A stretch of 64,000 bases of DNA, from the NCBI GenBank assembly GCA_016716065.1, contig JADJXA010000001.1, positions 868,001 to 932,000 on the forward strand. Direction: 5' to 3'. A program made the position numbers and the translations under genes. Shown piece after piece: positions 15,184 to 24,228 of the stretch. Within the stretch, counting starts at the first letter, position 1. Every line of letters begins with the position of its first letter. The stretch is from Candidatus Leptovillus gracilis. Lineage in GTDB: Bacteria; Chloroflexota; Anaerolineae; Promineifilales; Promineifilaceae. A model generated the notes under the pieces. That model had not been told where the DNA came from. It made no database searches and saw nothing but the letters and a program-made list of their open reading frames with translations.

Positions 15184-17319
15184 ATGACCCCACAAGTGTC
15201 CCCCTCCCTGACGCCCTTTTTTAATCCCCAGGGTATCGTCCTATTCGGCGCATCGCCTAACCCCACCAAACTCGGCTTTGGTCTGGCGCGCAATCTGGTG
15301 CAAAGTGGCTACCGCGGCGCCATCCATTTCGTCAATCCACGCGGCGGCGCCCTGCTGGAGCGCCCCGTCTACCGCAGCCTGGCCGACGTGCCCGACCCGG
15401 CCGACCTGGCAGTGCTGCTGCTGCCGGCCGAACTGGCCCCAGAGACGTTGGAAGCCTGCGGCCAACGCGGCATCCGCGCCGCCATCCTCGCCTCCGGCGG
15501 TTTCCGCGAAACCAACGAGACCGGGGCGCAGCTGGAAGAAGCCTGTCTGGCAACTGCCCGCCGCCACGACATGCGCCTCATCGGCCCCAACTGCATTGGC
15601 CTGATCAACACCCATTTACCCCTGGACACCACCTTCCTCCCCCCACCCGGTCCCACGCCGGGCGATGTGGCCTTCATCAGTCATTCTGGGGCGATTTGCG
15701 CGGCCGTCATTGATTGGTCACGTGGGCAGGGATTTGGCCTGTCGCAGTTGGTCAGTCTGGGCAATCAGGCTGACGTGACGGAAACCGACGTGCTAGGCCC
15801 TGTCGCCGCCGACCGCCACACGCGAGTCATTACCTTATATCTGGAGGGAATTGGCAACGGCCGTCGCTTCGTCCAGCAGGCGGCGCAAATCAGCCGGCAA
15901 AAGCCCATCATCGCCGTGAAAGTGGGGCGCTTTGCCGCCGGGCAAAAAGCTGCGGCTTCCCACACCGGAGCGCTCAGCGGCAGCGAATCCGCCTTTAACG
16001 CCGCCTTTCGCCGCGCTGGGGTCATCCGCGCCGACAACAGCGAGGCGCAGTTTGATTGGGCGCGGGCGCTGGCCTGGTGCCCGCTGCCCAACGGCCCCAA
16101 CGTGGCCGTGCTGACCAACGCCGGTGGTCCCGGCGTCACCGCCGCCGACGCGCTGGAAGCAGAGGGATTGCAGCTCGCTTCGTTGGGCGCAGACAGCATC
16201 GCCAAACTGCAAGCCATCCTGCCCCCCTTCGCCAGCCTGCACAACCCGGTAGACATGCTCGCCAGCGCGTCGCCGGAGCAGTACGCCGACGCGCTGCGCA
16301 TCTTGCTGGCCGATCCGGGAGTGAACAGCGTTCTCATCGTGCTGCCACCGCCGCCGATGTATGCCACCGGCGCGGTGGCCCGCGCCCTGATCCCGGTCAT
16401 TTACGCCACCGGCAAACCGGTGGTGGTGGCGCTGATGGGCGAGCGGCTTATTCAGGAGGCGGTAGAACATTTCCGCGCCGCCCGCGTGCCGGAGTTCCGC
16501 TTCCCGGAGCGGGCGGCCAGCGCGCTGGCCGTGCTGGCGCGCCGGGCTGCGTTTTTGGCGCAAGAAGCGCAGCCACCGGTTGTTTTCGATGACGTGCAGC
16601 CGGAGATTGTGCGCGCCGTTCTGGCGAGCAAACCACAAAATGACTCGACCAACCTGCCAACCGAGTCTCTCAATAAGATATTGGCGGCATATGGCATTCG
16701 CACGCCGCCGCTGGCGTTGGCCGAATCGGCGGCAGCGGCCGTTCACCGGGCCAATACTCTGGGCTACCCGGTCGTTCTCAAAATCGCCTCGCCGGACATC
16801 CAGCACAAATCGGACGTGGGCGGGGTTCTGCTGCACGTGACCTCACCAGAGGCGGTTGCCCAGGGATTTGCGGCGCTGGTGGGAAGGGCGCGGGCGGCAC
16901 GACCAACGGCCGTTATCCAGGGCGTCTACGTCCAGCCGCTGATTCCTGGCGGGCAGGAAGTGATTATAGGAGCGGTACAAGACCCGCAGTTTGGCCCGGT
17001 ACTCATGTTTGGCTCTGGCGGTGTGGAAGTGGAGGGTTTGCGCGACGTGGCTTTTGCTCTGGCGCCGCTGACGGCCGCCGACGCCGATTATTTGCTGGCC
17101 GACACCTGGGCAGGACGGAAGCTGGCCGGGTATCGCAACATTATGGCGGGGGATAGTACGGCCGTGCGCGACACACTCTTCCGCCTGGCCCAACTCGTTC
17201 ATGACTTCCCCCAACTTGCCGAAATCGAAATCAACCCCCTGCGCGTGCTGCCCGGTCAGGGAGGTGTTTACGCTGTTGATGTTCGGGCAGTCACAAACGC
17301 AAATGGCAAAAGTCTATGA
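15184..17319 (+). CDS. Acetate/acyl-CoA synthetase, ADP-forming, fused alpha-beta type
   Basis: A 711-residue NDP-forming acyl-CoA synthetase that interconverts an acyl-CoA, ADP and phosphate with the acid, CoA and ATP. The N-terminal CoA-binding Rossmann domain (GIVLFGASPNPTKLGFG) is followed by succinyl-CoA-ligase-like domains (GPNCIGLINT, FISHSGAICAA, and SHTGALSGS with the phosphorylated His). An ATP-grasp domain starts near residue 495 (ILAAYGIRTPP, GYPVVLKIASPDIQHKSDVGGV, GAVQDPQFGPVLMFGSGG). A ribosome site AGGAG precedes the ATG at 15184. The stretch 15003-15183 contains two ACGGCCGT palindromes and no gene. Substrate (acetate or another acid) is not predictable. Confidence 0.93.
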   Translation: MTPQVSPSLTPFFNPQGIVLFGASPNPTKLGFGLARNLVQSGYRGAIHFVNPRGGALLERPVYRSLADVPDPADLAVLLLPAELAPETLEACGQRGIRAAILASGGFRETNETGAQLEEACLATARRHDMRLIGPNCIGLINTHLPLDTTFLPPPGPTPGDVAFISHSGAICAAVIDWSRGQGFGLSQLVSLGNQADVTETDVLGPVAADRHTRVITLYLEGIGNGRRFVQQAAQISRQKPIIAVKVGRFAAGQKAAASHTGALSGSESAFNAAFRRAGVIRADNSEAQFDWARALAWCPLPNGPNVAVLTNAGGPGVTAADALEAEGLQLASLGADSIAKLQAILPPFASLHNPVDMLASASPEQYADALRILLADPGVNSVLIVLPPPPMYATGAVARALIPVIYATGKPVVVALMGERLIQEAVEHFRAARVPEFRFPERAASALAVLARRAAFLAQEAQPPVVFDDVQPEIVRAVLASKPQNDSTNLPTESLNKILAAYGIRTPPLALAESAAAAVHRANTLGYPVVLKIASPDIQHKSDVGGVLLHVTSPEAVAQGFAALVGRARAARPTAVIQGVYVQPLIPGGQEVIIGAVQDPQFGPVLMFGSGGVEVEGLRDVAFALAPLTAADADYLLADTWAGRKLAGYRNIMAGDSTAVRDTLFRLAQLVHDFPQLAEIEINPLRVLPGQGGVYAVDVRAVTNANGKSL

Positions 17320-17334
17320 GACTTTTATCGTTTT
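17308..17334 (+). terminator. Weak intrinsic terminator candidate
   Basis: A 7-bp stem AAAAGTC/GACTTTT with a five-base loop spans the acyl-CoA synthetase stop codon and is followed by ATCGTTTTG. The stem is AT-rich and the T run is broken, so termination would be weak. Confidence 0.35.
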
Positions 17335-17358
17335 GTTGGGGTGAAGTCTGGTCCGCCT

Positions 17359-17994
17359 TTAAGGGGTCAGTTCAATGAAAGCGGTAGCCACCCAACCTTC
17401 ATTACCGGCCGGAGTGCGGACAAAAATCCAGGTGTACCCATCCGCTTCCGCGTCGCCGGGCAGCACAACAAGCTGCGTGCCTTCCAGCAGCCATTCCACG
17501 TCTGGGGCAGACGTGGAGGGTTCTGAACGCAAATAAACGCCAACAGGACTGGTGACAACGGCCGTTGCTGGCGCAGGTTCCGGGGTATGGGTGGGGGTAG
17601 CTGCCAGGGTGGCCATCACCGTTGGCAAGACAGTAACCTGGGAGGTGGGAAAAGGAACGGGGGTCACGGTAGCCGTGGCGGCGGGTGTAGCCGTGGCCGC
17701 TGCCTCAGCCGAGTCAGTAGGAGACAACGTCGGCACAAAAGCGGGTTCTGGCATCATCTCGCCGACTGAGGGCGCTACGGCAAACACGGCGAAAAAAATG
17801 AGACCCAACAAGACAGCCATAACGGCCCGAATGAAATCCATCTGCATTGCCTGACGCGCTTCCAACTGCCCAAAACCGTAAGACTCCTTACCGGTTTGGG
17901 AGCGGGCTGAAACAGCGCGCAGCAAAAAATAGGCGGCAGCCAAAAGGCTAATAGCTCCCAGTAATGGGATAATTATGCTAAAGACAACCTGCAC
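17359..17994 (-). CDS. Membrane-anchored SH3b-domain protein
   Basis: A 211-residue protein with two N-terminal transmembrane segments (IIPLLGAISLLAAAYFLL near 8-25 and AVMAVLLGLIFFAVFAVA near 57-75). A Thr/Pro/Ala-rich linker follows (about 85-145), then a C-terminal bacterial SH3 domain (GVYLRSEPSTSAPDVEWL, LVVLPGDAEADGYTWIFVRT, GNEGWVATAFI). Such SH3b modules bind peptidoglycan or other cell-wall ligands outside the membrane, so the domain is probably extracytoplasmic. Low-complexity Thr/Pro linkers recur in other exported proteins of this window. The specific role is unknown. Confidence 0.8.
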   Translation of the reverse strand: MQVVFSIIIPLLGAISLLAAAYFLLRAVSARSQTGKESYGFGQLEARQAMQMDFIRAVMAVLLGLIFFAVFAVAPSVGEMMPEPAFVPTLSPTDSAEAAATATPAATATVTPVPFPTSQVTVLPTVMATLAATPTHTPEPAPATAVVTSPVGVYLRSEPSTSAPDVEWLLEGTQLVVLPGDAEADGYTWIFVRTPAGNEGWVATAFIELTP

Positions 17995-18066
17995 AACAAC
18001 TCCTTGTATTTCACAATGCCTACTTTAGCCAAGCCCGCCCACTTTGGCAAGTACCAGAACCCGTTT

Positions 18067-19530
18067 TCAGGCGTCTTCTGCCGAATTGGTGGTTGGCAAA
18101 GAGACCTTTACCTCCTGCCACAGAACCTCCAGAGCCGCCATATCTAGCTGCGACAAGTCTAGCTGGCGCGCCGCCGCCAGCCGTTCCACTTCGCGGAAGC
18201 GGCGGCCAAACCGCAAATTTGCTTCGCGCAGGGCGCTTTCGGCGTCTACGTCCAGCCAACGGGCCAGATTGGTAACGACAAACAAGATGTCGCCCAACTC
18301 TGCCTGACGCTCGGCGGGGGTAACGGCCGTTTGCAATTCCCCCACCTCTTCATGCAGCTTGTCGTACACGCCGGCCACGTTGGGCCAATCGAAGCCCACT
18401 TTGGCGACTTTATGTTGAATCTTCTGCGCCCGTGCCAGCGCGGGCAAAGCCGGAGGGATATTGTCTAACAACGAAACCGGCTGATTCCCCTTTTCATCTT
18501 GTTTGATTTGCTCCCAATTGCGCAAAACGGCCGCTGTATCCGCCGCTTCCCAATCGCCCCAGACATGTGGGTGTCGCCGCCGCAGTTTCGTCTCAATCCC
18601 GGCAAGCACATCGCTCAGGCGGAAGGTTTCCTCTTCTGAGGCCATCTGCGCCTGCATCACCAGGTGATAGAACATATCGCCCAATTCTTCGCACAAGCCA
18701 TCGTCGTCGCCGGTGTCTAAGGCGTCCAACACCTCGCCGGCCTCTTCCAGGAAATCGGCGCGCATACTTTGCGGCGTTTGCTCCCGGTCCCAGGGGCAGC
18801 CGTCGGGGCTGCGCAAGATGGCTACCGTCTCAGCCAGGGCGGGCAAGGAGGCTTTGTAGGGTAGAGCCGGCACATATAGGCTGGTGAGATGGCTAATTTG
18901 CTCGCTGTGGTCAATGGCGTACAGGGGCACTTCTTCGGCTGTCTGCCCGGCCATACCGGCCGCGTGGATGAGGTGGACGGGGTGTTCTTCGGGGTAAACG
19001 GCCGTCAGCACCAACTTCAAATCGCTGGCAACCAGGCGGCTGTACACCTGGCCCAGGAGCAAGGGCACGTCTGGGTTAAGCGGCGGGTAATGAAACGCCA
19101 GCATTTCGACAGCGTCGAACAGCTGCAAGCCATCGAGACCATCGTAGCCAACGGCCGTCAACATCGGCTCGATAAAGCTCAGTCCGGGCACAATCCGCAC
19201 GTCTACGCCGGCTTCTTGCGCCGCCGTTTCCAGCGCCGTCACCGTAGATTCGCCCACGTGAGGATGGCCGGGCACGGCGTAGACCACCGGTCCCGCCCCA
19301 GCCAAACGCAGCAGTTCGGCCACAATTTGGCTGTAAACTGCCTCGAAGTTAACGGCCGTTTCATAAATCCCATCAAAGCTCACCAACGTCACGCTGGCCG
19401 GTAAATCAGCCACCGCCGGGTGGCGTTTGGTGCGCAGGTAAACCGTGTCCGCCTCGGCTAACACCTGCCATGCTTCACGGGTCAGAAAACGGCCGTCGCC
19501 TGGCCCCAATCCCACAACAGTAATACCCAT
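18067..19530 (-). CDS. mazG: Tetrapyrrole methylase-like / MazG fusion (YabN type)
   Basis: A 487-residue nucleoside triphosphate pyrophosphohydrolase. Residues 1-220 form a SAM-dependent tetrapyrrole-methylase-like domain (ITVVGLGPGDGRFLTREAW; VYAVPGHPHVGEST). MazG domains follow: GCPWDREQTPQSMRADFLEEAGEVLDAL with the EExxE/ExxD metal site (EELGDMFYHLV), and a second EEVGEL...ELGDILFVVTNLARWL near 435. This arrangement matches Bacillus YabN; MazG removes non-canonical NTPs. The start is taken as the ATG at 19530 (GAGG upstream), not the longer in-frame extension to 19590, because homology begins there. It lies just after the ribosomal operon terminator. Confidence 0.93.
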   Translation of the reverse strand: MGITVVGLGPGDGRFLTREAWQVLAEADTVYLRTKRHPAVADLPASVTLVSFDGIYETAVNFEAVYSQIVAELLRLAGAGPVVYAVPGHPHVGESTVTALETAAQEAGVDVRIVPGLSFIEPMLTAVGYDGLDGLQLFDAVEMLAFHYPPLNPDVPLLLGQVYSRLVASDLKLVLTAVYPEEHPVHLIHAAGMAGQTAEEVPLYAIDHSEQISHLTSLYVPALPYKASLPALAETVAILRSPDGCPWDREQTPQSMRADFLEEAGEVLDALDTGDDDGLCEELGDMFYHLVMQAQMASEEETFRLSDVLAGIETKLRRRHPHVWGDWEAADTAAVLRNWEQIKQDEKGNQPVSLLDNIPPALPALARAQKIQHKVAKVGFDWPNVAGVYDKLHEEVGELQTAVTPAERQAELGDILFVVTNLARWLDVDAESALREANLRFGRRFREVERLAAARQLDLSQLDMAALEVLWQEVKVSLPTTNSAEDA

Positions 19531-19596
19531 CACACAACCTCTACCCCAATGCGAATGACCATAGACCCGAAGGGTTTGGGCAATTGCCAATGCAAA

Positions 19597-19624
19597 GCAA
19601 AAAGGCGAGTTCCAGGACTCGCCT
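19597..19624 (-). terminator. Intrinsic terminator of the ribosomal protein operon
   Basis: On the minus strand the stem AGGCGAGT/ACTCGCCT with loop CCTGGA is followed by a run of five T and then GC. It lies 70 bases after the rpsI stop, with mazG beginning 67 bases further on, so it closes the long minus-strand run. Confidence 0.8.
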
Positions 19625-19693
19625 AACTTACTGTCTGATTAAACCAACAATGGTCAACAAGCTGCGGTAAGGCAGCCCATTGCCGCCACAAAC

Positions 19694-20098
19694 CTAACGC
19701 TTGGTATAGGTCGGGGCCTTGCGGGCGCGTTTCAAACCGGGCTTCTTGCGTTCCTTAATGCGTGCGTCGCGTGTCAGGTGACCGCCAGAGCGCAGGACGC
19801 CGCGCAGGTTCTCATCATATTTAACCAGGGCGCGGGCCAGACCCAGGCGCACGGCGCTGGTCTGTCCGGTGATGCCGCCACCTTCAATATGCACCGTCAC
19901 GTCCATCTTACCCAACATGTCCGCCGCCGCCAAAGGGCCGCTGAGGATTTCATGATCGCCAAAGCGCGGGAAATATTCCGTCACGTCCTTGTCGTTTACC
20001 GTGAACTGACCAACGCTGTCTGCGCCAGGATAAATGCGCACGCGGGCGGAAGCGCGTTTGCGACGACCGATTCCCTCAAAGTATTCTCTGTCTGCCAT
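19694..20098 (-). CDS. rpsI: 30S ribosomal protein S9
   Basis: A 134-residue S9 of standard length. It begins EYFEGIGRRKRASARVRIYPG, carries GGGITGQTSAVRLGLARAL, and ends in the basic tail KKPGLKRARKAPTYTKR that reaches the P-site tRNA. rplM lies 11 bases upstream, the usual S9-L13 pairing. It is the last gene of the run. Confidence 0.98.
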   Translation of the reverse strand: MADREYFEGIGRRKRASARVRIYPGADSVGQFTVNDKDVTEYFPRFGDHEILSGPLAAADMLGKMDVTVHIEGGGITGQTSAVRLGLARALVKYDENLRGVLRSGGHLTRDARIKERKKPGLKRARKAPTYTKR

Positions 20099-20109
20099 AA
20101 ATCTATCTC

Positions 20110-20538
20110 CTAAAACTCCATCGGGACAGGCTGCTGCGCGGCATGTGGGTGGTCCGGCCCCGCGTAAACCTTCAATTTCTTGATCATCTGGCGACCCAGC
20201 CGGTTCTTTGGCAGCATCCCTCTGATAGCCAGTTCTACCGGGCGGGTAGGATAACGATTCAACTGCTCTTTCAGCGTTGCTTCGCGCAGGCCGCCGGGGT
20301 AGCCAGAATGGCGATAGTACATTTTCTGTTCCATGCGCCGTCCTGTCACCTGAATTTTATCGGCATTGACGATGATGACAAAATCACCCGCATCCACCGA
20401 TGGGCTGTAAATGGGCTTGTGTTTGCCGCGTAAAACGGCGGCTACTTGCGAAGCCAGACGACCAAGCGTCTGGCCTTCTGCATCTACCACATACCAACTG
20501 CGTTCTATGTCAGCCGGTTTTGTTACGTATGTTTTCAT
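20110..20538 (-). CDS. rplM: 50S ribosomal protein L13
   Basis: A 142-residue L13, one of the early assembly proteins that bind 23S rRNA. The family signature is present: WYVVDAEGQTLGRLAS near residue 15, then KHKPIYSPSVDAGDFVIIVNADKI and AIRGMLPKNRLGRQM. Its start lies inside the truA 3' end (29-base overlap), which suggests coupling to truA. Confidence 0.98.
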   Translation of the reverse strand: MKTYVTKPADIERSWYVVDAEGQTLGRLASQVAAVLRGKHKPIYSPSVDAGDFVIIVNADKIQVTGRRMEQKMYYRHSGYPGGLREATLKEQLNRYPTRPVELAIRGMLPKNRLGRQMIKKLKVYAGPDHPHAAQQPVPMEF

Positions 20539-21283
20539 GCTGTTCTTCTCCGTAAGTTACAGATACCAGGTAAAGGCCGTGCGCCGGGGCCGCCATGCCA
20601 GAGAGACGACGGTCGCACGCTGCAAATGCAGCCTTAAACTCGTCAGTGGACCAACGGCCGTCACCCACGGCCTTCATGCTGCCCACCAGACTGCGCACCA
20701 TGCGATACAGGAAAGCGTTGGCTTCGATGAAAAAGACCAGCATCTCTCCCTGGCGCTGCCACTGAGCGGCAAAGACCTCCCGGATCGTCTGCTCACCCTG
20801 CGGTGGCTGACCAAAGGTGGCAAAATCATGCACCCCTGGCAGACATCTCGCCGCTTCATTCATCAGCGCCATATCAAGAGGTTGGCTGACATGCCAACTC
20901 CGGTAACGCTGTAATGGATGACGCACGGCCGTGTTGCTGATCTGATACACATAAGCTCTTCGCCGGGCATCAAAGCGCGGGTGAAACGTCGCCGTCGTTT
21001 CGTCTAGCTGTAAAATAACAATGTCGGCCGGCAAATTGGCGTTGAGGGCGCGCTGCAACTTGTCTAAACCATGCCGCCACACAACGTCAAAACCAATTAC
21101 CTGGCCTGTGGCATGGACGCCACTGTCTGTTCGTCCAGCCCCGGCCACACGAACTGGCTGCCGGACAACCTGGGCTAAGGCGTCTTCTATTGCCCTTTGA
21201 ATCGTGGGTTGATCATCTCGTTGGCGTTGAAAGCCATAATAACCCGTCCCATCATACTCTATTCGGGCGCAATACCGAGCCAA
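20510..21283 (-). CDS. truA: tRNA pseudouridine(38-40) synthase
   Basis: TruA converts uridines 38-40 of the anticodon arm to pseudouridine. The protein shows IEYDGTGYYGFQRQ, the catalytic motif AGRTDSGVHATGQV with the nucleophilic Asp, RRAYVYQI, and FLYRMVRSLVG near the C-terminus. I prefer the TTG at 21283 (MARYCARIEYDG), five bases after GGAG and matching the usual MARY start; the GTG at 21289 would overlap the ribosome site. Predicted length is 257 residues. It sits between rplQ and rplM, as in many bacteria. Confidence 0.95.
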   Translation of the reverse strand: MARYCARIEYDGTGYYGFQRQRDDQPTIQRAIEDALAQVVRQPVRVAGAGRTDSGVHATGQVIGFDVVWRHGLDKLQRALNANLPADIVILQLDETTATFHPRFDARRRAYVYQISNTAVRHPLQRYRSWHVSQPLDMALMNEAARCLPGVHDFATFGQPPQGEQTIREVFAAQWQRQGEMLVFFIEANAFLYRMVRSLVGSMKAVGDGRWSTDEFKAAFAACDRRLSGMAAPAHGLYLVSVTYGEEQHENIRNKTG

Positions 21284-21363
21284 GCACACTCCTAATCACG
21301 TAAATGTTCAAATTGGTCAGGCAGGTCAGCGTTTACTAGTGCCGACCACCTGAACAGATATTG

Positions 21364-21786
21364 TTAATCAACCAGCATCAGTACAGCCATGTCGGCATTA
21401 TCGCCGGGGCGCTTGCCGATTTTGACCATACGGGTGTAACCACCCGGCCGTTCCTGGTATCGGGGGGCGATCTCTTCAAACAATTTTTTGACTACATCCA
21501 CTTCTTCCGTTGCTCCGGCCTCATCGGTGAAGGTACGGGTTTTGGGCAGGCGCGCAGCCGCCAGACGGCGGGCGTGTACGGCCGCGGCCGGGTCTGCACC
21601 CGCCTGATCCAGGCCGCGCTTGGCCAGGGTGATCATCTTTTCGGCCGCCGGACGGATGGTACGCGCTTTGGCTTCCGTAGTCAGCACCTGCTCATAACAG
21701 ATCAGGTCGGCCACCAGATTTTGGCGCAAAGCCTTGCGGTGGGCAGAGCTACGATTTAGTTTACGACCAAATACTCGATGTCGCAT
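21364..21786 (-). CDS. rplQ: 50S ribosomal protein L17
   Basis: A 140-residue L17 recognised by MRHRVFGRKLNRSSAHRKALRQNL at the N-terminus (bases here continue as VADLICYEQVLTTEAKA) and the later stretch ITLAKRGLDQAGADPAAAVH. The C-terminal half is a little longer than the E. coli protein. It follows rpoA after an unusually long 196-base spacer that contains a terminator-like hairpin. Confidence 0.97.
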   Translation of the reverse strand: MRHRVFGRKLNRSSAHRKALRQNLVADLICYEQVLTTEAKARTIRPAAEKMITLAKRGLDQAGADPAAAVHARRLAAARLPKTRTFTDEAGATEEVDVVKKLFEEIAPRYQERPGGYTRMVKIGKRPGDNADMAVLMLVD

Positions 21787-21812
21787 AATTCTTACCTCTT
21801 ACATACAGTCTA

Positions 21813-21843
21813 AAAACCGGGCCTGGCAAGCAAGCCCGGTTTT
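21813..21843 (-). terminator. Terminator-like hairpin between rpoA and rplQ
   Basis: A perfect 10-bp stem AAAACCGGGC/GCCCGGTTTT with an 11-base loop is followed on the minus strand by TTTTTAGAC. The stem ends only 26 bases before the rplQ start, leaving no room for a promoter between them, so it may act as an attenuator or partial terminator within the operon. Confidence 0.6.
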
Positions 21844-21982
21844 CAGGCAATTCCATCTATATCAGAAGAAACTCGTAGCCGTGTTCGGTAATCCGTATCC
21901 CGTAGTATTCCGTAGGGCGCGCCTGCGGCAAATGCCAACGGAAAACGGCATACGGACTTTGGTTTACGGCTACCAGGAACGA

Positions 21983-22948
21983 TCAGGCTCCCAGTCCGCC
22001 ATCTATATCGGCCAGAAAACCTTTGGCTTGAAGCTGCTGCTTCAATTCATCCAACGATTTTTCGCCGAAATTACGGATGGCTAACATCGTCTCTTCGCCA
22101 CGTTCCAGCATATCCAACATTTCACCGACTTTGGTGATGCCTGTCCGTTTGAGCGAGTTGAAGACGCGCACACTCAGGTCGAGCTGCTCAATGGGTGTGT
22201 CGTAGATTTCGTTGGGGATGGACCCTTCTTCTTCCACTTCCATCTCAATCGGCAGGAATGTCTCTTCACTGACGCCGGCGATGGGACGCAGGTATTGCAT
22301 GAGAATCTGCGCCGACTGCGCCAAAGCCTCTTCTGGCTTAATGCTGCCATCGGTCCAGATTTCCATCACCAGCCGGTCAAAGTCGGAGACCTGACCCACG
22401 CGGGTATTGTCAACTTCATAGCCCACCCGGCTGATGGGACTGAAGATGGCGTCTACGGGCAGTTCGCCAATAGGCAGCCGACCCCGGTCTTCGGCGGGCG
22501 AGTAACCGCGTCCTGTTTCGGCCGTCATTTCAATTTCCAGAAATGCGTCGTCAGAATCAACCGTGAACAGATACAGTTCCGGGTTGATAATTTCAACTTC
22601 GGGCGGCGTTTGCAGGTCAGCAGCGGTCACAACGCCGGCCCCATGAACTTCCAGGCGAAGGCGCGCGGTGTCGGTGTTGTGCAGTTTAATGCGCAGTTTT
22701 TTGATGTGCAAAATGAGCTGCATCATGTCCTCACGCACGTGAGGAATTGCGGAAAACTCATGGGGCACGTCTGTTACACGGATAGATGTGATAGCGGATC
22801 CCGGCAAAGAAGATAAAAGGACACGACGCAGCGAATTACCGACTGTTGTCCCAAATCCTCTTTCCAACGGTCCAACCACAAACCGCCCATATTCTAATGA
22901 CATGGCGGTGCTTTCAATCTTGGGTAAAATCAAGTTGCTAATAGCCAA
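21983..22948 (-). CDS. rpoA: RNA polymerase alpha subunit
   Basis: A 321-residue alpha subunit. The N-terminal dimerisation domain has YGRFVVGPLERGFGTTVGNSLRRVLLSSLPG, given here in part: GTTVGNSLRRVLLSSLPG. The C-terminal domain (about 245-310) contains IEQLDLSVRVFNSLKR and NFGEKSLDELKQQL, which contact promoter UP elements and activators. It follows rpsD in the alpha operon order rpsM-rpsK-rpsD-rpoA-rplQ. Immediately downstream (21850-21960) are degenerate heptamers of the CGTAATC/CCGTATC type. Confidence 0.98.
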   Translation of the reverse strand: MAISNLILPKIESTAMSLEYGRFVVGPLERGFGTTVGNSLRRVLLSSLPGSAITSIRVTDVPHEFSAIPHVREDMMQLILHIKKLRIKLHNTDTARLRLEVHGAGVVTAADLQTPPEVEIINPELYLFTVDSDDAFLEIEMTAETGRGYSPAEDRGRLPIGELPVDAIFSPISRVGYEVDNTRVGQVSDFDRLVMEIWTDGSIKPEEALAQSAQILMQYLRPIAGVSEETFLPIEMEVEEEGSIPNEIYDTPIEQLDLSVRVFNSLKRTGITKVGEMLDMLERGEETMLAIRNFGEKSLDELKQQLQAKGFLADIDGGLGA

Positions 22949-22997
22949 AGATATACCTCCCTTCCCTAACTAATCAAACCTACCGGCCTCACAAACT

Positions 22998-23636
22998 TTA
23001 GCGGGAGTAGTATTCAACGATTAACTGCTCATTCAAGGAAACATCAATGTCTTCCCGAACAGGCAAACTCAGGATTTTACCCGATAGGCTGCCGGTATCC
23101 AAAGATAACCAGCGCGGTACCTGACGGTCATCAATATTTTGCCGCAGGCCCTTGAAGTAGGGCCGACGGCCGCTTTCGGGACGAACAGAGACGATGTCTC
23201 CAGCCGACACGAGGGCGGATGGGATGTTGGTTTTACGGCCGTTCAGCATAATATGCCCATGGGCCACCAACTGCCGCGCATGGGGGCGCGACGTAGCCAT
23301 ACCCAGGCGGTACACCACATTGTCCAACCGGCTTTCCAGCAAGATCAACAAGTTAGAGCCTGTCAGGCCAGCACGGCGTTCAGCGCGGTTAAAATAAATG
23401 CTGAACTGATGCTCCATCAGGCCATAAATACGCCGCGCTTTTTGCTTCTCGCGTAATTGCAGCAAATAGTCAGAAGCGCGTCCACGACGGAACTGCCCCT
23501 CACGGCCGTGCTGCCCTGGCGGATAAGAGCGGCGTTCAAAGGAACACTTAGGCGTCAAACAACGTGACCCCTTCAAGAATAGCTTTTCGCCTTCACGGCG
23601 ACAAAGCCGACACACTGGTCCTGTATACTTTGCCAA
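22998..23636 (-). CDS. rpsD: 30S ribosomal protein S4
   Basis: A 212-residue S4 that nucleates 30S assembly. The start is a TTG at 23636 (MAKYTGPVCRLCRREGEKL): GGAGG lies six bases upstream, and a longer frame to 23702 has no family similarity. The S4 N-terminal domain holds a Cys cluster (CRLC...C...C), and the S4 RNA-binding domain includes RLDNVVYRLGMATSRPHARQ and HGHIMLNGRKTNIPS. The C-terminus is VEYYSR, close to the family's EYYSR-type end. Confidence 0.97.
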   Translation of the reverse strand: MAKYTGPVCRLCRREGEKLFLKGSRCLTPKCSFERRSYPPGQHGREGQFRRGRASDYLLQLREKQKARRIYGLMEHQFSIYFNRAERRAGLTGSNLLILLESRLDNVVYRLGMATSRPHARQLVAHGHIMLNGRKTNIPSALVSAGDIVSVRPESGRRPYFKGLRQNIDDRQVPRWLSLDTGSLSGKILSLPVREDIDVSLNEQLIVEYYSR

Positions 23637-23765
23637 CTTATGCCTCCAAATAGATAGATTTACGAGAGGTTTACAGGTGTGGCAACCTTTCGTCCCTCTC
23701 AAGCAAGCCCGGTACTCTTGTCGCCGAATTGTCAGACCACAAGGCTACCAGACAAATTGACTCAA

Positions 23766-24161
23766 TTACACACGCCGTTTCTTCGGCGGGCGGCAGCCAT
23801 TGTGCGGTACGGGGGTAATGTCACGAATCGCCGTGACGCGAATACCCGACGTTTGCAGCGCCCGAATGGCCGACTCACGACCTGGGCCTGGCCCCTTCAC
23901 GATGATTTCCATCTCTTGCATACCATGATCTTGGGCAATTTTTGCCGCATTTTTGCTGGCCAAACCGGCCGCATAAGGCGTACTTTTGCGTGAACCTTTG
24001 AACCCGGAACTGCCAGCGCTGGCCCAGGAAACTGTGTTCCCTTTGGTATCCGTGATCGTCACAATCGTATTGTTGAAAGTCGCATGAATGTGGGCCTGCC
24101 CTTGCGGCGCCATCTTCTTGACCTTCTTGCGAACCTGCGTAGTAGTTCTTCTACGTCCCAT
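23766..24161 (-). CDS. rpsK: 30S ribosomal protein S11
   Basis: A 131-residue S11 of normal length. Family signatures are AHIHATFNNTIVTITDTKGN, SSGFKGSRKSTPYAA and the C-terminal PVPHNGCRPPKKRRV. It lies on the 30S platform with S6 and S18. It follows rpsM after a 67-base gap. Confidence 0.98.
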   Translation of the reverse strand: MGRRRTTTQVRKKVKKMAPQGQAHIHATFNNTIVTITDTKGNTVSWASAGSSGFKGSRKSTPYAAGLASKNAAKIAQDHGMQEMEIIVKGPGPGRESAIRALQTSGIRVTAIRDITPVPHNGCRPPKKRRV

Positions 24162-24228
24162 AATTTCTCCCGCTTATTTGTGTATGCAGTCCGGCGGCTA
24201 AAGCCCCAAACACAAAACACAATAACTA

